Position numbers and translations under genes: made by a program. DNA of 6,806 nt, from positions 1 to 6,806 of the forward strand of contig NZ_ABZS01000087.1 of NCBI RefSeq assembly GCF_000173615.1. The letters run 5' to 3'. The notes under the pieces are model-generated. The model did no database searches, was not told where the DNA came from, and was given only the letters and a program-made list of their open reading frames with translations. Of this stretch, positions 5,602-6,806 are shown piece after piece. The stretch is from Sulfurihydrogenibium yellowstonense SS-5 (GTDB lineage Bacteria > Aquificota > Aquificia > Aquificales > Hydrogenothermaceae). Positions within the stretch are counted from its first letter, which is position 1, and every line of letters starts with the position of its first letter.

Positions 5602-5670
5602 AGAATAAGAGATTTTTATTTTCTTTGTTATCCAGCAGCGTCGTGAAGTATCTTATTCTTTAATGTTTTT
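5602..5670 (+). terminator. Possible terminator for the fabH operon within a convergent intergenic region
   Basis: A perfect 9-base inverted repeat, AGAATAAGA (5602-5610) and TCTTATTCT (5651-5659), is followed by TTAATGTTTTTT ending near 5671. The T run suits a factor-independent terminator for the plus strand, but the 40-base loop and AT-rich stem are weak. Further near-matching arms (ATACTTC 5585-5591 and GAAGTAT 5645-5651) lie in the same span, so this may instead be a degenerate inverted repeat element. Confidence 0.35.
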
Positions 5671-5711
5671 TAAAAAGAAAGAAAAAATAAATTCTTCGCT
5701 TCGCTCAGAAA
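5671..5711 (-). terminator. Possible terminator for miaB-DUF151, formed by repeat copy 4 plus a T-rich run
   Basis: On the minus strand the hairpin of repeat copy 4 is followed at once by a run made almost entirely of T (5690-5671, beginning TTATTTTTTCTTTC). Hairpin plus T tract is the layout of an intrinsic terminator, and it sits downstream of the DUF151 gene in the right orientation. The stem is short and AT-rich, so efficiency is uncertain. Confidence 0.4.
5691..5711 (-). repeat. Intergenic palindromic repeat, copy 4 (GA-rich strand on minus)
   Basis: Twenty bases (5710-5691, minus strand) are identical to 2032-2051. On the minus strand the copy folds as TTCT/AGAA, GA opposite GA, then GC/GC around GAA; only the outermost A-T pair of copy 1 is lost. 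It lies between convergent genes, 71 bases past the stop codon of the DUF151 gene. Confidence 0.8.
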
Positions 5712-5767
5712 GACATCTGTAATAATCCTTTCTTTATGTTTATCGAACAATCTTTTCCTGTTATATG

Positions 5768-5781
5768 AAGGCTTTAGCCTT
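5768..5781. repeat. Short perfect palindrome at the 3' end of the DUF151 gene
   Basis: AAGGCT and AGCCTT flank a two-base centre, directly after the stop codon of the minus-strand gene. No T run follows on the minus strand. It could slow 3' exonucleases or be a remnant of another intergenic repeat; nothing more can be said. Confidence 0.35.
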
Positions 5782-6264
5782 TTAGAATTCTATATTTTTC
5801 TCAAAATCCTCTGGCTTTAGTGATTCTATCCATTCTTTTAGGTCTTCTTCGTCAATTTTTTCTTTTTTGCCATTATTAGCTTCAGCTAAAACCTCTTCTG
5901 AAACCAATATTGGACATCCAGACCTTAGAGCAATGTTTATAGCATCACTTGGACGTGCATCTATTTCAACAGTTCTACCTTCCTTGTCTCTTAAGATGAT
6001 TGAAGCATAATAAGTATTATCTTTTAAAGTATGGATTATTACATTTTCAACGGATGTTGAGAGTGAGTTTAAGATGTTTGTAAATAAGTCATAAGTTAGT
6101 GGTCTTGGATAGGTCATTGATTCCAAATGCATAGCAATTGAGTTTGCTTCAAATACTCCAATCCAAATTGTTAGAATTTCATCATTTTCTTTGCCTTTTA
6201 ATAACAACACAGGCATGTTTGTTATTGGGTCTAATGTAATACCTTGGACTTCCATCTCAACCAT
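5782..6264 (-). CDS. Bifunctional nuclease family protein (DUF151/BFN domain)
   Basis: The 160-aa protein belongs to the DUF151 (BFN) family. Plant members were reported to have DNase and RNase activity; the role of the bacterial members is largely unproven. Family landmarks are the N-terminal VQGITLDPITNMPVLLLKG (6-24), LTIWIGVFEANSIA (31-44), RPLTYDLF (54-61) and the signature DARPSDAINIALRSGCPI (102-119), which includes the conserved Arg-Pro-Ser-Asp. The tail (about 130-160) is charged and rich in Glu and Lys. No signal peptide is present, so it is probably cytoplasmic. The ATG at 6264 lies two bases after the miaB stop codon, and a GGAGG (6278-6274) inside the end of miaB serves as its ribosome binding site, so the two are co-transcribed and translationally coupled. 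This suggests, but does not show, a link to RNA metabolism. Confidence 0.9.
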   Translation of the reverse strand: MVEMEVQGITLDPITNMPVLLLKGKENDEILTIWIGVFEANSIAMHLESMTYPRPLTYDLFTNILNSLSTSVENVIIHTLKDNTYYASIILRDKEGRTVEIDARPSDAINIALRSGCPILVSEEVLAEANNGKKEKIDEEDLKEWIESLKPEDFEKNIEF

Positions 6265-6266
6265 AA

Positions 6267-6806
6267 TTAATCGCCTCCAATTATACTTCCTTCTAAGGAA
6301 AATCTATTTACTTTTTCAATTTTTACATTTACTAATTTTCCTAAATACTCCGGACTTCCTTCCGCATAAACAAGTTTATTAGTCCTTGTTCTGCCTACCA
6401 ACTTATTCTCTTGATTTATCTCTTCTACCAAGATTTCAACTATTTTATCTTGATATCCAAGATTCTTTTTAAAAGTTATATCTTTTTGTAAATTTATCAA
6501 GTCATTTAAACGTTTTGAAAGCTCTTCCGGCGACTCTGTCATTGGTAAATCCGCTGCCGGGGTTCCTGGTCTTGGTGAATATTTAAATGCAAACACTTGG
6601 TCATACTCTACTTCTTTTATTACTTTAACTGTTTCCAAATAATCTTCGTAAGTTTCTCCCGGAAATCCAACTATGATATCAGTAGACAATGCTATATTTG
6701 GAATGTATTTTTTAAGCAATTCTATTTTTTGCAAGTACTCTTTTTGAGTATATCCTCTATCCATTGCTTGCAATATTCTGTCTGAACCTGCCTGAATTGG
6801 TAGATG
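6267..6806 (-). CDS. miaB: tRNA-2-methylthio-N6-dimethylallyladenosine synthase MiaB, C-terminal part (5' end outside the window)
   Basis: The frame is open to the right edge and gives the last 179 residues, about 40% of a normal MiaB of some 440 aa. MiaB is a radical SAM methylthiotransferase that adds the 2-methylthio group to i6A37 of tRNAs reading UNN codons. The visible part starts HLPIQAGSDRILQAM, the conserved end of the radical SAM core. It continues through ALSTDIIVGFPGET, FAFKYSPRPGTPAA and a C-terminal TRAM domain (roughly the last 65 residues) with GRTRTNKLV, typical of MiaB rather than RimO or MtaB. The iron-sulphur cysteine motifs belong to the missing upstream part, so integrity cannot be judged. 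A TTG at 6773 is an internal leucine codon, not a start. The stop at 6267-6269 is two bases before the DUF151 gene. Confidence 0.93.
   Translation of the reverse strand, partial: HLPIQAGSDRILQAMDRGYTQKEYLQKIELLKKYIPNIALSTDIIVGFPGETYEDYLETVKVIKEVEYDQVFAFKYSPRPGTPAADLPMTESPEELSKRLNDLINLQKDITFKKNLGYQDKIVEILVEEINQENKLVGRTRTNKLVYAEGSPEYLGKLVNVKIEKVNRFSLEGSIIGGD

Noticed and set aside
6771..6773. TTG 6773 as the start of a short 168-aa gene
   Set aside because: The frame continues to the window edge with conserved MiaB residues (HLPIQAGSDRI), so this is an internal leucine codon.
6191..6785. Plus-strand open frames across the DUF151 gene and miaB
   Set aside because: Their Phe/Leu/Ile-rich translations arise from the AT-rich antisense strand, and they lack start signals.

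Overview
The window reads as ordinary chromosomal housekeeping DNA from a low-GC bacterium. The protein sequences (LeuA, FabH, the YceD/L32/PlsX run, a BFN-family protein beside MiaB) look most like Aquificota of the Sulfurihydrogenibium/Hydrogenothermaceae kind. That placement rests on recalled protein similarity and AT-richness and was not tested by a search. No phage, transposase, CRISPR array, rRNA or tRNA gene was seen.

Layout. On the minus strand at the left, leuA (2-isopropylmalate synthase, leucine biosynthesis) is followed with no gap by a small membrane-anchored protein whose stop codon lies two bases from the window edge. A gene-free stretch of 311 bases (1914-2224) holds the leuA promoter and three copies of a small imperfect-palindrome repeat. 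Next, dcd (dCTP deaminase, minus strand) is divergent from a plus-strand envelope/ribosome operon: yceD (DUF177), rpmF (ribosomal protein bL32, 58 aa), plsX and fabH. The dcd and yceD promoters share their -10 region, and dcd looks leaderless. The fabH reading frame is broken by one missing base near its 3' end; the remainder, including the active-site Asn, continues in another frame. A convergent intergenic region (5546-5781) carries a fourth repeat copy, a second degenerate inverted repeat and probable terminators. On the minus strand at the right, a DUF151/BFN-family protein is translationally coupled to the 3' part of miaB (tRNA methylthiotransferase), which runs off the window.

How the genes fit together. 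yceD-rpmF-plsX-fabH is a classic bacterial arrangement linking ribosome assembly (YceD, L32) to phospholipid and fatty-acid initiation (PlsX, FabH). LeuA and Dcd serve leucine and pyrimidine deoxynucleotide metabolism, and MiaB modifies tRNA.

No new enzymatic system was recognised. The most interesting signals are non-coding. One is the repeat family, whose copies keep one hairpin design (outer stem, tandem GA/GA mismatches, inner stem, GAA loop) with a compensatory stem change between copies. The other is the face-to-face dcd/yceD promoter pair.
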